From positions 1 to 56,247 of the forward strand of contig JAJUHJ010000003.1 of the NCBI GenBank assembly GCA_029279965.1: a stretch of 56,247 nt of DNA, in the 5' to 3' direction. The position numbers and the translations under genes were made by a program. The first letter of the stretch is position 1; each line of letters opens with the position of its first letter. Under the pieces are notes generated by a model. The model did no database searches, had not been told where the DNA came from, and saw only the letters and a list, made by a program, of their open reading frames with translations. This stretch comes from Phyllobacteriaceae bacterium. GTDB taxonomy: Bacteria > Pseudomonadota > Alphaproteobacteria > Rhizobiales > Rhizobiaceae. Below are positions 27,251 through 36,569 of the stretch, one piece after another.

Positions 27251-28168
27251 TTGCAAAAGCCGCAGAGCTTCTTTCATCTGCACCTGATCTCCGACGCCAC
27301 GGGCGAGACGCTGCTCGCAGCCGGACGCGCGGCAGCCGCCCAATACAAGAACGCGCGCGCAATCGAGCACATGTATCCGCTCATCAGAACGGAACGGCAG
27401 CTTGAAATGGTGTTCGAGGAGATCGACGAGGAACCGGGCATCGTCCTTTACACCATTGTCGATCAAAAGCTTGCCCGGCAGATTGACGAACAATGCGCGG
27501 CGATGGGGCTGCCAAGCGTTTCGGTGCTGGAACCGGTGCTGACGGTATTCCAATCCTATCTCGGCACGCCGGCTGGCAGGCGCGTGGGCGCGCAACACGT
27601 CCTCGATGCCGAATATTTCCGTCGCATCGACGCGCTGAATTTCACCATGCAGCATGATGACGGCCAGAATCCGCAGAATGTGGACCAGGCCGACATTGTT
27701 CTGGTCGGTGTGTCGCGCACGTCCAAGACACCCACCAGCATCTATCTGGCCAATCGTGGCGTCAAGACAGCGAATATACCCATAGTGCTCGATGTCCCGT
27801 TGCCCGACGGGTTGGCAACGGCGAAGCGTCCGCTGGTCGTGGGTCTTGTCGCGTCGGCTGAGCGCATTTCGCAGGTGCGCCAGAACAGAATCCTGACACA
27901 TCAGCCTGAAGGGCAGGAACGGTTTTCAGAAAGCACGATGCGTCCGCTAAACGAGATGGCTACCCATACTCTGTCCGGAAGGACCCATGAACAGCTGAGT
28001 ACTGCGGCCGCCGATTTCGACACCTATGTGGACCGAGCCTCCATCGTGCGCGAGCTTACCTACGCACGCCAGCTTTGCAGTCGTCATGGCTGGCCGGTCA
28101 TCGACGTCACGCGCCGCTCCATTGAGGAAACCGCAGCCGCCATTCTCGCATTGCGTGGGAAGCCCTGA
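27251..28168 (+). CDS. Pyruvate,water dikinase regulatory protein (DUF299/PSRP, RP001 homologue)
   Basis: A 305-residue bifunctional serine/threonine kinase and pyrophosphorylase of the PPDK/PEP-synthase regulatory family. The conserved N-terminus is [14 protein letters not shown]. The P-loop-like motif [19 protein letters not shown] lies at about residues 154-172 and ends the regulatory core, with a further conserved [10 protein letters not shown]. The start is a TTG at 27251 with GGAG nine bases upstream. It flanks the proposed oriC on the right. Confidence 0.9.
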   Translation: MQKPQSFFHLHLISDATGETLLAAGRAAAAQYKNARAIEHMYPLIRTERQLEMVFEEIDEEPGIVLYTIVDQKLARQIDEQCAAMGLPSVSVLEPVLTVFQSYLGTPAGRRVGAQHVLDAEYFRRIDALNFTMQHDDGQNPQNVDQADIVLVGVSRTSKTPTSIYLANRGVKTANIPIVLDVPLPDGLATAKRPLVVGLVASAERISQVRQNRILTHQPEGQERFSESTMRPLNEMATHTLSGRTHEQLSTAAADFDTYVDRASIVRELTYARQLCSRHGWPVIDVTRRSIEETAAAILALRGKP

Positions 28169-28228
28169 TGAAACAAAAAGGTAGAGCGCCTTCATATGTC
28201 CCAGGACACGCGCTATCGAGGGAGTGAA

Positions 28229-28819
28229 ATGATCCTGCTTGCCTCCACCAGCCCTTTTCGCAAACAGATCGTCGAGAATGCCGGTCTTTCGGTGGAGGCG
28301 ATCGCGCCCGAAATCGATGAGCGTGCGCTTGAGGCACCACTAAAGGATTCCGGTGTCTCCCCCGAGGATGTCGCGCTCATACTCGCCGAGGCAAAGGCTA
28401 CGGAGGTCTCCGCACGCTACCCGGGGGACTGGGTAATCGGTGGCGACCAAACCCTGTCGCTCGACGACGAGATTTTTCACAAACCTGCCGATATGGAAGG
28501 CGCCCGCCGGCATCTTTTGAAGCTTTCAGGCCGTACACACCAGCTCAACAGTGCCGTCGTCCTGGCTCGCGACGGCGAAGCGGTTTGGCGACACAGCGCG
28601 ATTGCGTGCATGACCATGCGGCAGCTCGATCCAGGGTTCATCGGGCGGCATCTGTCTCGTGTCGGCGACAAGGCGCTCTCCAGCGTGGGCGCTTATCAGA
28701 TAGAGGGTGAGGGCATCCAGCTTTTCGAGAAAGTCGAGGGCGACCATTTCACCATTGTCGGGCTGCCCCTACTGCCCCTCCTGGACAAGCTGCGGGAACT
28801 TGAGGTTATCGATGGCTGA
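28229..28819 (+). CDS. maf: Maf-like nucleotide pyrophosphatase
   Basis: A 196-residue Maf/HAM1-superfamily protein. It opens [19 protein letters not shown], the conserved S-x-S/R-R region, then DERALE and [15 protein letters not shown] (general acid and metal Asp) and the C-terminal [13 protein letters not shown]. Maf proteins hydrolyse nucleoside triphosphates, including modified pyrimidine nucleotides. I chose the ATG at 28229 because GGGAG lies five bases upstream; an in-frame ATG at 28196 would add 11 residues. The stop overlaps the aroE start. Confidence 0.9.
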   Translation: MILLASTSPFRKQIVENAGLSVEAIAPEIDERALEAPLKDSGVSPEDVALILAEAKATEVSARYPGDWVIGGDQTLSLDDEIFHKPADMEGARRHLLKLSGRTHQLNSAVVLARDGEAVWRHSAIACMTMRQLDPGFIGRHLSRVGDKALSSVGAYQIEGEGIQLFEKVEGDHFTIVGLPLLPLLDKLRELEVIDG

Positions 28820-29645
28820 GCGTGCCTTTATCTGTGGCCACCCGATAGAACATTCCCGTTCTCCGCTTATCCATACGCATTGGCTGCGGGAATTTCGCAT
28901 AGACGGCGTGTACGAACGGCGTGACGTGCCGCCAGAAGCGTTCGCCGATTTTGTCGGCGCGCTCGCCGATGAAGGTTATGTCGGAGGCAATGTCACGATT
29001 CCCCACAAGGAACACGCCTACAGCCTTGTGCAGCGCAGAGACGACGCGGCCGAGGCTATCGGCGCGGTAAACACGCTGTGGTTCGATGATGGCGTCCTTT
29101 TCGGCGGCAACACGGATGCTTATGGTTTTGCCGCCAATCTCGACGCAACTGAACCTGCCTGGACGGAAAGCGGCACGGCCACAGTTCTGGGCGCTGGTGG
29201 TGCCGCCCGAGCGGTTGTTCACGCACTGCTTACCAGAGGTTTGCGGGAGATTCGCATCGTCAACCGCACGCTGTCCCGCGCGCGCGCTTTGGCGGATCGT
29301 TTTCCGGGCCGCACCAGCCACCACGGCTGGGAGGCTCTGCCGGAATTGCTTAGCGATACCGGCCTGCTGGTCAACACGACATCGCTGGGCATGGGCGATC
29401 CCACAGCAGCCGTGCTGGACCTTGGGCCGTTGCCCAAGTCCGCGATCGTCGCCGACATTGTCTATGTGCCGCTCCAGACACCACTTCTCAAGGAAGCAGC
29501 ACAACGTGGGTTGCGAACGGTCGACGGGCTCGGAATGCTTCTGCATCAGGCAGTGCCCGGTTTCGAGCGGTGGTTTGGCATCCGACCCGAAGTGACATCT
29601 GCCCTGCGCGACGCGGTGATCGCGGATCTGCAGGAAAAGCAATGA
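28812..29645 (+). CDS. aroE: Shikimate dehydrogenase AroE
   Basis: A 277-residue NADP enzyme of the shikimate pathway. The shikimate-binding N-domain is [18 protein letters not shown] and [11 protein letters not shown], containing the catalytic Lys. The NADP motif is [16 protein letters not shown], with NTTSLGMG and [12 protein letters not shown] following. The ATG at 28812 overlaps the maf stop by eight bases, and the stop overlaps coaE (ATGA), so maf-aroE-coaE are tightly coupled. Confidence 0.95.
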   Translation: MAERAFICGHPIEHSRSPLIHTHWLREFRIDGVYERRDVPPEAFADFVGALADEGYVGGNVTIPHKEHAYSLVQRRDDAAEAIGAVNTLWFDDGVLFGGNTDAYGFAANLDATEPAWTESGTATVLGAGGAARAVVHALLTRGLREIRIVNRTLSRARALADRFPGRTSHHGWEALPELLSDTGLLVNTTSLGMGDPTAAVLDLGPLPKSAIVADIVYVPLQTPLLKEAAQRGLRTVDGLGMLLHQAVPGFERWFGIRPEVTSALRDAVIADLQEKQ

Positions 29646-30226
29646 TCGTGCTCGGTCTTACCGGTTCTATCGGCATGGGCAAATCCACAACGGCGCGCAT
29701 GTTCGCCGATGAGGGAATCCCGGTTCACGATTCGGATGCAGCGGTCCACAGGCTCTATGACGGCCAGGCTGTGCCGGTGGTTGAGGCGCTCTTCCCGGGC
29801 ACCACAATGGATGGGAAGGTCGACCGCGAACGCCTCGCCCGGCAGGTGGTGGGAAAACCTGAGGCGTTGAAAAAGCTGGAAGAGGTCATCCATCCCCTGG
29901 TGCGGCGAGATGCCGATCGTTTTCTGGAAGAGCAAAAGCGCAAGGGAGAACCGCTTGTGGTCCTCGACATCCCGCTGCTTTTCGAGACCGGTGGCACCGA
30001 ACGTGTCGACAAGATCGTGGTGGTCACAGCACCAGAGGACGTCCAGCGCCAGCGCGTTCTTTCCCGCGGGGGCATGACGGAGGAAAAATTCGCGGCGATC
30101 CTTGCCAGTCAGATGCCCGATGCGGAAAAGCGGAAGCGGGCGGATTTTCTCGTCGATACCAGCAGGGGTATGGAAGCTGCTCGGCGCCAGGTGAACGATA
30201 TGATCCGCCAACTGACGTCACGCTGA
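29642..30226 (+). CDS. coaE: Dephospho-CoA kinase CoaE
   Basis: A 194-residue P-loop kinase that phosphorylates the 3'-hydroxyl of dephospho-CoA, the last step of CoA synthesis. Walker A is [14 protein letters not shown] at residues 5-18; the conserved [10 protein letters not shown] and the adenine-binding [10 protein letters not shown] follow. It starts at the ATG sharing bases with the aroE stop (ATGA). Normal length for the family. Confidence 0.95.
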   Translation: MIVLGLTGSIGMGKSTTARMFADEGIPVHDSDAAVHRLYDGQAVPVVEALFPGTTMDGKVDRERLARQVVGKPEALKKLEEVIHPLVRRDADRFLEEQKRKGEPLVVLDIPLLFETGGTERVDKIVVVTAPEDVQRQRVLSRGGMTEEKFAAILASQMPDAEKRKRADFLVDTSRGMEAARRQVNDMIRQLTSR

Positions 30227-30297
30227 CAGGTTTTCCACCGCTCTCTGCTTGCAAGGCACACGACGCCTGGCCCATTCTCCGCACGGAGAGTGATTCG

Positions 30298-31026
30298 ATG
30301 CGTGAGATCATATTTGATACCGAAACGACTGGCCTCGACCCGCGCGAGGATCGCATAATCGAGCTTGGCTGCGTGGAACTCGTCAACCGCTTTCCGACCG
30401 GTCGCACGCTTCACCAGTTCATCAACCCGGAGGGTCGCTCGGTCCATCCCGATGCGCATGCGGTGCATGGCATCTCGGATGCCGATCTGGCCGACAAGCC
30501 GGTTTTCGGCGAAATTCTTGAATCTTTTCTGGATTTCATCGATGGCGCCAAGCTCGTCGCGCACAACGCGAATTTCGACATCGGCTTTATCAACGCCGAG
30601 CTGAACAGGCTTGGACAGACCTTCATCGATCCGGGCCGCGTTGTCGATACATTGGCAATTGCTCGGCGAAAGCATCCGATGGGGCCGAATTCACTGGATG
30701 CCCTGTGTCGGCGCTACGGCGTCGACAATTCGAGCCGCACCAAACATGGTGCGCTCCTGGATGCCGAACTTCTGGCGGAAGTGTACATCGAACTGGCGGG
30801 CGGCAAGCAGGCCAGCTTCGGGCTTGAGACCGTTTTGCGCGACGAAGCAGTGGGGCAGCGTACCGGACACGCACCGGTTTCCTTGCCTACCCGTCCGCGT
30901 CCGCTTCCCGGAAGGCTGACGGAAGCCGAGCGGCAGGCGCATGGTGCACTGGTTTCGAGGATCGGCGAGGACGCTCTTTGGCACAGGCTGGTAACTCCGG
31001 CCGCAAAGAAAGCGGAAATCGCCTGA
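30298..31026 (+). CDS. dnaQ: DNA polymerase III epsilon subunit (3'-5' proofreading exonuclease)
   Basis: A 242-residue DEDDh exonuclease. ExoI is IFDTETTGLDP (residues 5-15), ExoII is HNANFDIGFINAEL and ExoIII is HGALLDAELLAEVY with the catalytic histidine. The C-terminal stretch (about residues 200-242) should bind the alpha subunit. GGAGAG precedes the ATG. It ends the maf-aroE-coaE-dnaQ run, 71 bases after coaE. Confidence 0.95.
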   Translation: MREIIFDTETTGLDPREDRIIELGCVELVNRFPTGRTLHQFINPEGRSVHPDAHAVHGISDADLADKPVFGEILESFLDFIDGAKLVAHNANFDIGFINAELNRLGQTFIDPGRVVDTLAIARRKHPMGPNSLDALCRRYGVDNSSRTKHGALLDAELLAEVYIELAGGKQASFGLETVLRDEAVGQRTGHAPVSLPTRPRPLPGRLTEAERQAHGALVSRIGEDALWHRLVTPAAKKAEIA

Positions 31027-31127
31027 GTCGCGTCATCGCGTGGTCCCGGATATCACATGCCGTGAAAGTACAACCAGATAGCGCGTGCCCCATGCGTCGA
31101 AAGGGTGAGCGGTACGCAAGACTGGAC

Positions 31128-31229
31128 GATAGCATCGGCCCGAAAATCTGATCGATTTTCGCAAAGCACGATGCGTAGATTCAATGGGACAGCGCGTCCT
31201 TGTGCGTCCAAAAAGACGCACGGCGCGCT
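31128..31229. repeat. RIME1-like composite palindromic repeat, copy B
   Basis: A first dyad, AGCATCGGCCCGAAAATC next to GATTTTCGCAAAGCACGATGC (31132-31175), has arms GCATCG...CGAAAATC and GATTTTCG...CGATGC. The spacer TAGATTCAATGGGAC follows, then a second palindrome at 31191-31229 with inner arms GTGCGTC and GACGCAC around CAAAAA and outer arms AGCGCG and CGCGCT. It lies between the convergent dnaQ and secB 3' ends. Copy A (23575-23690) is in reverse orientation. The RIME1 label is from memory. Confidence 0.7.
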
Positions 31230-31242
31230 AAGGACAGGCTCG

Positions 31243-31773
31243 TCAGGATACTTGAACTTTCTTCCTGGCCTCTTCTTCCGCGACGCGCTGCTGGAACATA
31301 CGCGCAAAATCCACCGGATCGATCATGAGGGGCGGGAATCCGCCATTGCGCGTTGCATCGGCGATGATTTGCCGGGCGAACGGGAAGAGCAGGCGCGGGC
31401 ATTCGACGAAGAGCAGCGGAAGCATATGCTCCTGAGGAACGTTCTGAAGGCGGAAAACGCCTCCGTAGACCAATTCGACGTTGAAAAGAACATGTCCATC
31501 GGTTTCGGCGCGTGCGTTCAGCGTGAGGAGAACATCATAGTCCGAGCCGCCAAGAGGATTGGCGTTGACGTTGACATTGATGTTGATGGACGGCGCCTTC
31601 TCACGCGTGCGGAGAGACTGCGGCGCGCCGGGACTTTCGAACGAAAGATCCTTAATATACTGGGTAACGACATTCAGGCTCGGCCGCTGGGCGTTCTCCT
31701 TCGCCTGTTCTGGCTGATTGTTTTGTTGCCCGTTCTGGCTTTTATTTTCGGGCTGATCCGGTTTCTTGGCCAT
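31243..31773 (-). CDS. secB: Protein-export chaperone SecB
   Basis: A 176-residue tetrameric cytosolic chaperone that holds preproteins unfolded and delivers them to SecA. The core starts [17 protein letters not shown] (about residues 35-51), followed by [14 protein letters not shown]-like strands, and the C-terminal [18 protein letters not shown], the usual family ending. A glutamine/asparagine-rich N-terminal tail of about 30 residues is typical of alphaproteobacterial SecB. The 3' end is next to a RIME1-like hairpin that may terminate it. Confidence 0.95.
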   Translation of the reverse strand: MAKKPDQPENKSQNGQQNNQPEQAKENAQRPSLNVVTQYIKDLSFESPGAPQSLRTREKAPSININVNVNANPLGGSDYDVLLTLNARAETDGHVLFNVELVYGGVFRLQNVPQEHMLPLLFVECPRLLFPFARQIIADATRNGGFPPLMIDPVDFARMFQQRVAEEEARKKVQVS

Positions 31774-31871
31774 CGTTCGATCCTGGGAATGCTGCGCGCA
31801 AACGGCACCTTAAAGTTCGTGGCGTTCGCTAGCACGAGTGTAGCGAGTGATACAAGGTTGTATTTTAATCG

Positions 31872-32372
31872 TTATCGATCGTTCCGGTTGTCTTCGCTGT
31901 TTCTCCATGGGGAATCTCGCGGGCCGGTATTCGAATAATCACCGGTGTCGAGATCGATGGTGCGTGTTTCCGATCCAGCGCTATACGGTTTGCTTCGGGA
32001 CGTCCCTGAGCCGACGATGATGAAACGTTTTCGAGCGAACGCCCAGGCGAGATCGCGCACCACGGGTATGAAGAGCATGAAACCCAACGCATCGGTAACG
32101 AACCCTGGCGTGAGAAGCAGAACGCCGGCCACCAGGATCATGAAAGCGTGGATGAGCTCGCGCTCAGGCATGCGTCCTTGTTCCAGTGTATGGCGTATGC
32201 GCTGAAAATTACCGAATCCCTGGCGGCGCAGCAGGATCGAACCCGCCACGGTTGTCAACAGCACGAGCGCGAGGGTTGCCAGAACGCCGATCTGCTGCCC
32301 CACTGCAATGAAAACGGCAATTTCCAGCAACGGAAGGACAAGCAGAAGAAATGGAATGATGGAGAATGGCAC
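31872..32372 (-). CDS. FxsA family membrane protein
   Basis: A 166-residue membrane protein. The N-terminus MPFSIIPFLLLVLPLLEIAVFIAVGQQIG (first 29 residues in two parts) and a second helix, then RQGFGNFQRIRHTLEQGRMPERELIHAFMILVAGVLLLTPGFVTDALGF-type motifs, match FxsA. E. coli FxsA suppresses F-plasmid exclusion of phage T7; the role here is not known. It lies immediately upstream of secB on the same strand and is divergent from the Tim44-like gene. Confidence 0.88.
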   Translation of the reverse strand: MPFSIIPFLLLVLPLLEIAVFIAVGQQIGVLATLALVLLTTVAGSILLRRQGFGNFQRIRHTLEQGRMPERELIHAFMILVAGVLLLTPGFVTDALGFMLFIPVVRDLAWAFARKRFIIVGSGTSRSKPYSAGSETRTIDLDTGDYSNTGPRDSPWRNSEDNRNDR

Positions 32373-32554
32373 GTTTTTGGTCTACCCTCTATCCTGGGTC
32401 CAGGTAATCGGATTGGTATTGTGGTGATTCGGTCATTTGAATGATCACCCTGTGCGATCTATATGGGTGTTTATGGCGACGGTGCCATGCCTTTTCACCC
32501 GGGGCGAGCCGTTTTCGGCGGGTGTAACACGACAGAGCGGCTTTGGCGGTCATC

Positions 32555-33262
32555 ATGGAATTTTTTGACTTCGGTACGATCTTCTTTCTGGTTGCGGCAG
32601 TCGTGATCTTTTTCCAGTTGCGCAATGTGCTTGGCCGTCGCACCGGGAACGAACGACCGCCGTTCGATCCTTACACAGCCGGGCGGACGCGCAAAGAGGC
32701 CACCAGTCAGGATAAGAGCGATACGGTGGTTTCGCTGCCGCGGCGCAGGAGCGCTGCCACCGCAGAGGAAAAGTATCAGTCCATCGATGCCGTAGCGCCA
32801 CCGGGCAGCGCTCTTAACAAGGGGCTGCGCTCCATCAAGGATGCCGATCCCGCCTTCGATCCGCAGGGTTTCGTGGATGGCGCGAAGCTCGCCTATGAAA
32901 TGATCGTCATGGCGTACGCGGATGGTGACCGACGTTCGCTCAAGAATCTTTTGTCCCGCGAGGTTTACGAGGGTTTCGTTTCGGCGATTGACGAGCGTGA
33001 GAAACGTGCCGAGAAGATCGAGTCGTCTTTTGTCGGTATCGACAAGGCCACGATCGTCGGGGCGGAGATGAAGGGAACCGAAGCCCACGTCACCTTGCGC
33101 GTTGTGAGCGAACTGATATCCGCCACGCGCGACAGCGGCGGCAGCGTCATAGACGGCGATCCGGAAACGGTCGCCGAGGTCAAGGATGTGTGGACGTTCG
33201 CCCGTGACACGCGTTCCCGCGATCCGAACTGGAAATTGGTGGCCACAGAAGCCGAGGAGTGA
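32555..33262 (+). CDS. Tim44/TimA family adaptor-like protein
   Basis: A 235-residue protein with one N-terminal transmembrane helix (about residues 4-24, FGTIFFLVAAVVIFFQL), then RNVLGRRTGNERPPFDPY, a polar linker, and a C-terminal Tim44-like domain (about residues 95-235) from DPQGFVDGAKLAYEMIVMAYADGD. In alphaproteobacteria these proteins resemble mitochondrial Tim44, which links the import channel to Hsp70; the bacterial role is not established. I chose the ATG at 32555; an in-frame TTG at 32543 is the alternative. It is followed by mltA eight bases after its stop. Confidence 0.85.
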   Translation: MEFFDFGTIFFLVAAVVIFFQLRNVLGRRTGNERPPFDPYTAGRTRKEATSQDKSDTVVSLPRRRSAATAEEKYQSIDAVAPPGSALNKGLRSIKDADPAFDPQGFVDGAKLAYEMIVMAYADGDRRSLKNLLSREVYEGFVSAIDEREKRAEKIESSFVGIDKATIVGAEMKGTEAHVTLRVVSELISATRDSGGSVIDGDPETVAEVKDVWTFARDTRSRDPNWKLVATEAEE

Positions 33263-33269
33263 TGTCTCC

Positions 33270-34415
33270 TTGCGGCAGCGGTACTCCGGCCATAGAAAAT
33301 ACTACTCTCCGGGTCTTTCCGATCTCTTTAGCCCGGTGTCTTATGGCCAGCTGACCGGCTGGCAGGAGGATGACGGTTTGCCGGATGCGTTTGCCGCATT
33401 CGCACGTCTGGCCGCACATGCTCGGCTGCGATCCTACCGCACCGGTTCATTGGGCGTGGATGCTGGTGCTTTTGAGGAGGCCCATGCCGCAGCCCGCAGC
33501 ATGTCGCCTCATCGCGTCACGCCGGCGCAGGCACGCGCGTTTTTCGAGCACTTTTTTCTTCCCTTCCGCGTTCGTCCCGAAGCCGGCGCAAACGGCTTTG
33601 TGACCGGTTACTATGAGCCGGAAGCCGAAGCGTCGCTGCACCCAACGGACAAATTCTGCGTCCCCCTTTACAGCCGCCCCGATGATCTGGTTGCAGTCGA
33701 TGAATGCAACCGGCCCGCAAATCTCGATCCATATCTCGCCTTCGCGCAGGATGCGGGTGGCACTCTCGTTCCCTATTACGACCGAGAGGCGATCGAGCGT
33801 GGTGCGCTCGAGGGCAGGGGGCTGGAATTGTGCTGGCTGGCCGACAGAACGGAAGCATTCTTCATACACGTGCAAGGTGCGGCACGCCTCACCCTGCCGG
33901 ACCGGCAACATATGCGTGTGACCTACGCTGCCAAAGCGGGGCATCGCTTTACCGGCATCGGTGGCGTTCTGGCGGATCTTGGGGAGATTGCGCCGGAAGA
34001 AGTGACCATGCAGGCGATCCGGGCCTGGCTGGCGCGAAACCCGCATCGCCAGGACGAGATTTTCTGGCAGAACCGCTCCTACATCTTTTTCCGTCAGACA
34101 TCCCTCGGCGACCCGGAACTCGGGCCGGTGGCGGCGGCCAAGGTGCAGCTTCAGCCGGGCCGATCCATTGCCGTCGACCGGCTGTTGCACACTTTCGGAA
34201 CGCCCTTCTTCATCGACGCACCGCAACTTCGCCTTATCGATGGCGGGCCCTTTCGCCGCCTGATGATTGCGCAGGATACCGGATCGGCCATCATCGGTCC
34301 TGCGCGTGCCGATCTTTTCATCGGAACGGGTGAGAAGGCCGGTAACGTTGCCGGACGGGTCCGCCATCCGGCTGATTTTTACGCGCTGCTCCCGCGCGCG
34401 CTTGTGGCGGGATAA
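33270..34415 (+). CDS. mltA: Membrane-bound lytic murein transglycosylase A (MltA)
   Basis: A 381-residue MltA/3D-domain enzyme that cleaves peptidoglycan glycan strands to 1,6-anhydro-muropeptides. Conserved parts are GFVTGYYEPEAEASL, LELCWLADRTEAFFIHVQGAARL and the 3D segment QDTGSAIIGPARADLFIGTGEKAGNVAG, which carries the catalytic aspartates. No signal peptide or lipobox is visible, unlike E. coli MltA. The likely start is TTG at 33270, with GAGGAG 11 bases upstream; frames that start earlier overlap the Tim44-like gene. It is followed by a Smr gene. Confidence 0.88.
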   Translation: MRQRYSGHRKYYSPGLSDLFSPVSYGQLTGWQEDDGLPDAFAAFARLAAHARLRSYRTGSLGVDAGAFEEAHAAARSMSPHRVTPAQARAFFEHFFLPFRVRPEAGANGFVTGYYEPEAEASLHPTDKFCVPLYSRPDDLVAVDECNRPANLDPYLAFAQDAGGTLVPYYDREAIERGALEGRGLELCWLADRTEAFFIHVQGAARLTLPDRQHMRVTYAAKAGHRFTGIGGVLADLGEIAPEEVTMQAIRAWLARNPHRQDEIFWQNRSYIFFRQTSLGDPELGPVAAAKVQLQPGRSIAVDRLLHTFGTPFFIDAPQLRLIDGGPFRRLMIAQDTGSAIIGPARADLFIGTGEKAGNVAGRVRHPADFYALLPRALVAG

Positions 34416-34420
34416 AAACA

Positions 34421-34963
34421 ATGAAACGGGGCACATCCAAAAAGCTCACCACAGAGGATCGCATTCTGTGGAACCGGGTTGCGCGTACGGCAACGCCTCT
34501 GCCCGGGAAAACGCCGGTTGAAGTGGAGCCATCGTCTGCGCAGGATCAGCCGCACCGGCGCGAGGCAAGCTTGGGATCAGCGCCTCAAAGTGTTGCCAGG
34601 CATTCCGCATTGCTTCAAGACAGGCCCCCGCGGAGGCTGGACGCGCCGACGCGGGAGAAGCTGGCACGCGGCCGTATCGGCATTTCCGGCCGGGTGGATC
34701 TGCACGGGTTGACCCAGAGGGAGGCGCACGCGTTGCTTCTCTCGTTTCTTCGCCAAGCGTGTGCGGGCGGCAGGCGCTATGTTCTGGTGATCACCGGAAA
34801 GGGCTCCGGTCAGGGGGAAGGCGTCCTGCGGCGCGTGGTCCCGCAATGGTTTTCCACGCCTCCCTTTGCCAGCATCGTCGGTGGTTTTGAGGAGGCTGCG
34901 CGCCATCACGGTGGCTCCGGCGCGCTTTATGTGCGCCTGCGGCGGAAGGAGCGCGGCGCATGA
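34421..34963 (+). CDS. Smr domain protein
   Basis: A 180-residue protein. The N-terminal 85 residues are basic and disordered-looking. The C-terminal Smr domain (about residues 88-178) has RVDLHGLTQREAH with the hallmark D-L-H-G, and VLVITGKGSGQGEGVLRRVVPQWF with the hallmark T-G-x-G. Smr domains are nucleases in some bacterial and eukaryotic proteins; the function here is unknown. The stop overlaps the XRE gene start by four bases (ATGA), implying coupling. It follows mltA by five bases. Confidence 0.9.
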   Translation: MKRGTSKKLTTEDRILWNRVARTATPLPGKTPVEVEPSSAQDQPHRREASLGSAPQSVARHSALLQDRPPRRLDAPTREKLARGRIGISGRVDLHGLTQREAHALLLSFLRQACAGGRRYVLVITGKGSGQGEGVLRRVVPQWFSTPPFASIVGGFEEAARHHGGSGALYVRLRRKERGA

Positions 34964-35340
34964 CCCCTTTTGCGGCAAAGGTGCGTGCCCTGCGTCGTGC
35001 CCGCGGTGCAAGCCAGAAGGATATGGCAGCTGCGCTCGGTGTCACCCCGGCCTATCTCTCGGCCCTGGAGCATGGCAGGCGCAGTCCACCAAACTGGGCG
35101 ATGGTGCAAAAGATCATCGGCTATTTCAACGTGATCTGGGACGAGGCCGACGAGTTGCAGAGACTCGCCGAGCTATCGCATCCTCGGGTCGTGGTGGATA
35201 CGGCCGGCTTGCCGGATAAGGCGACGGCCATCGCCAATCTGCTGGCGCAGAACATCGCGGAGTTCAACGCCGATGAGCTTGACCGGCTTTATGGAACGCT
35301 TGTCGACGTGCTGGAGAAACGGAACGGCGCGAAGGGATAA
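34960..35340 (+). CDS. XRE-family HTH transcriptional regulator
   Basis: A 126-residue Cro/C1-type DNA-binding protein. The helix-turn-helix is at residues about 17-38, GASQKDMAAALGVTPAYLSALEHGRR. The rest is a helical C-terminal region without a recognised sensor domain. It overlaps the upstream Smr gene by four bases. The target is unknown; it may act on neighbouring genes or elsewhere. Confidence 0.85.
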   Translation: MTPFAAKVRALRRARGASQKDMAAALGVTPAYLSALEHGRRSPPNWAMVQKIIGYFNVIWDEADELQRLAELSHPRVVVDTAGLPDKATAIANLLAQNIAEFNADELDRLYGTLVDVLEKRNGAKG

Positions 35341-35366
35341 TCCATCACCTCCCCCAGCCATGGATT

Positions 35367-36335
35367 TCATGAATCGGCGAGAAGCGCCTCGAGCTGTTCA
35401 AGCTTGTCGTTGACCAGCCATCCGTAATAATTCTCTTCCGGCAGCTTCAGCGGTCGGCCCTGTTTTCGGCGCAGACGGTTTTCGGCGGCCAGACGCGCGG
35501 CGCGCGTCGTCGGATTGCCAAGATTGTAGAGCGTTGCCGTGATTCCCGGATTGTCCCTGATGTCGAACCCCGCGATCTCTGAATAGGCTTCGATCGATTT
35601 CTTCAGCGTGGCCGCGATGTAGGCCAACGAAATGTCGGGATCCATGATGGCGCGATAAACCTGCCGTGGGTTGCGGTGATCGATGCGCTCCAGTCCGGAA
35701 GTCTCGTGCACCAGGTCGGTCATCTGCAGTGCCGTCAGCGGATTGAGTTGGCCGATGCCGAACGTTTGGCCAGCGAAGAATGGCTGAAAGAAGACGGCGC
35801 TGAATCGGTCATCGGGAAAGCGGGTTCCTTCCACCATCCGGCCACGAAAGCTTTGATCCCAAACCGCCTCGCGACAGCCCCAGATCTGATAACTGCCTGT
35901 TTTTTCGCGGCACCGTTCGAATTCTGGGCGCTGCAGGAATGTTTCGATCGTCTCTCCACGATGTGAAAAGGTGAACTGGCTGCGAAAATAGGAAACCGCC
36001 TTCACATAGTAGGTCTGCAATCTGTCATAGACGTCCACATTGTATGTGTGCTCGCCGACGATCGCGCCGATGATGTGAATGGGGGCGATGTCATAATCCG
36101 CCGCCACCTGGCGAATTTTGCCGCGCAGGACGGGGTCGTCCTTCAAGAGCCTGTAAACTCTCTCGTATTTGGCCTGATAAGTTGTATCGGCAGCATTCGT
36201 GCGGCGCGCGGAGGCGCCGGGGATTGGCGGCTGCTCAGCGTTGAGATTGCCCGGCGGAACGAGTGTTGATGCGATGGTCGGCGTCGCCGCCAGGCATAAG
36301 ATAAAAAGGACAAGAATGCTGTGCCGCAATGCCAA
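35367..36335 (-). CDS. DUF1402 family periplasmic protein
   Basis: A 322-residue protein with a Sec signal peptide (MALRHSILVLFILCLAATPTIAS, cleavage after about residue 23). Later motifs are YDIAPIHIIGAIVGEHTYN, QIWGCREAVWDQSFRGRM and QTFGIGQLNPLTALQMTDLV. The I-G-A-I-x-G-E-H-T-x-N region and GIGQLNP resemble the lytic-transglycosylase/SLT fold, so a peptidoglycan role is possible but not demonstrated. The family is alphaproteobacterial and uncharacterised. It is convergent with the Smr-XRE operon and lies 234 bases downstream of hslU on the same strand. Confidence 0.82.
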   Translation of the reverse strand: MALRHSILVLFILCLAATPTIASTLVPPGNLNAEQPPIPGASARRTNAADTTYQAKYERVYRLLKDDPVLRGKIRQVAADYDIAPIHIIGAIVGEHTYNVDVYDRLQTYYVKAVSYFRSQFTFSHRGETIETFLQRPEFERCREKTGSYQIWGCREAVWDQSFRGRMVEGTRFPDDRFSAVFFQPFFAGQTFGIGQLNPLTALQMTDLVHETSGLERIDHRNPRQVYRAIMDPDISLAYIAATLKKSIEAYSEIAGFDIRDNPGITATLYNLGNPTTRAARLAAENRLRRKQGRPLKLPEENYYGWLVNDKLEQLEALLADS

Positions 36336-36569
36336 TCACCAACCCCCGACGCGCCAGATGCGGGGCGCGTATTATGCTTTTCGAACCGACGCATCATGCT
36401 GGTCGGCATTTCTGGTTGATGCCCCTAGCACTTGCAGGCGAAAGGAGCCGCCCCGCCTCCGGCAGAAGCGGGTGATTCCATCCGCGGCGGAAAGCTATGC
36501 AATGCCTGAACGCAAGTCGAGGAGATTTGCTCGCGGACCGAGGCTCCGGCGCGTCCTGTGGCGCCCGCG

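Noticed and set aside
36336-36569. Terminator hairpin (ACGCGCC/GGCGCGT at 36349-36370) for hslU
   Set aside because: It lies on the far side of the gap near the DUF1402 start and no T-run follows on the minus strand, so it is not a convincing terminator.
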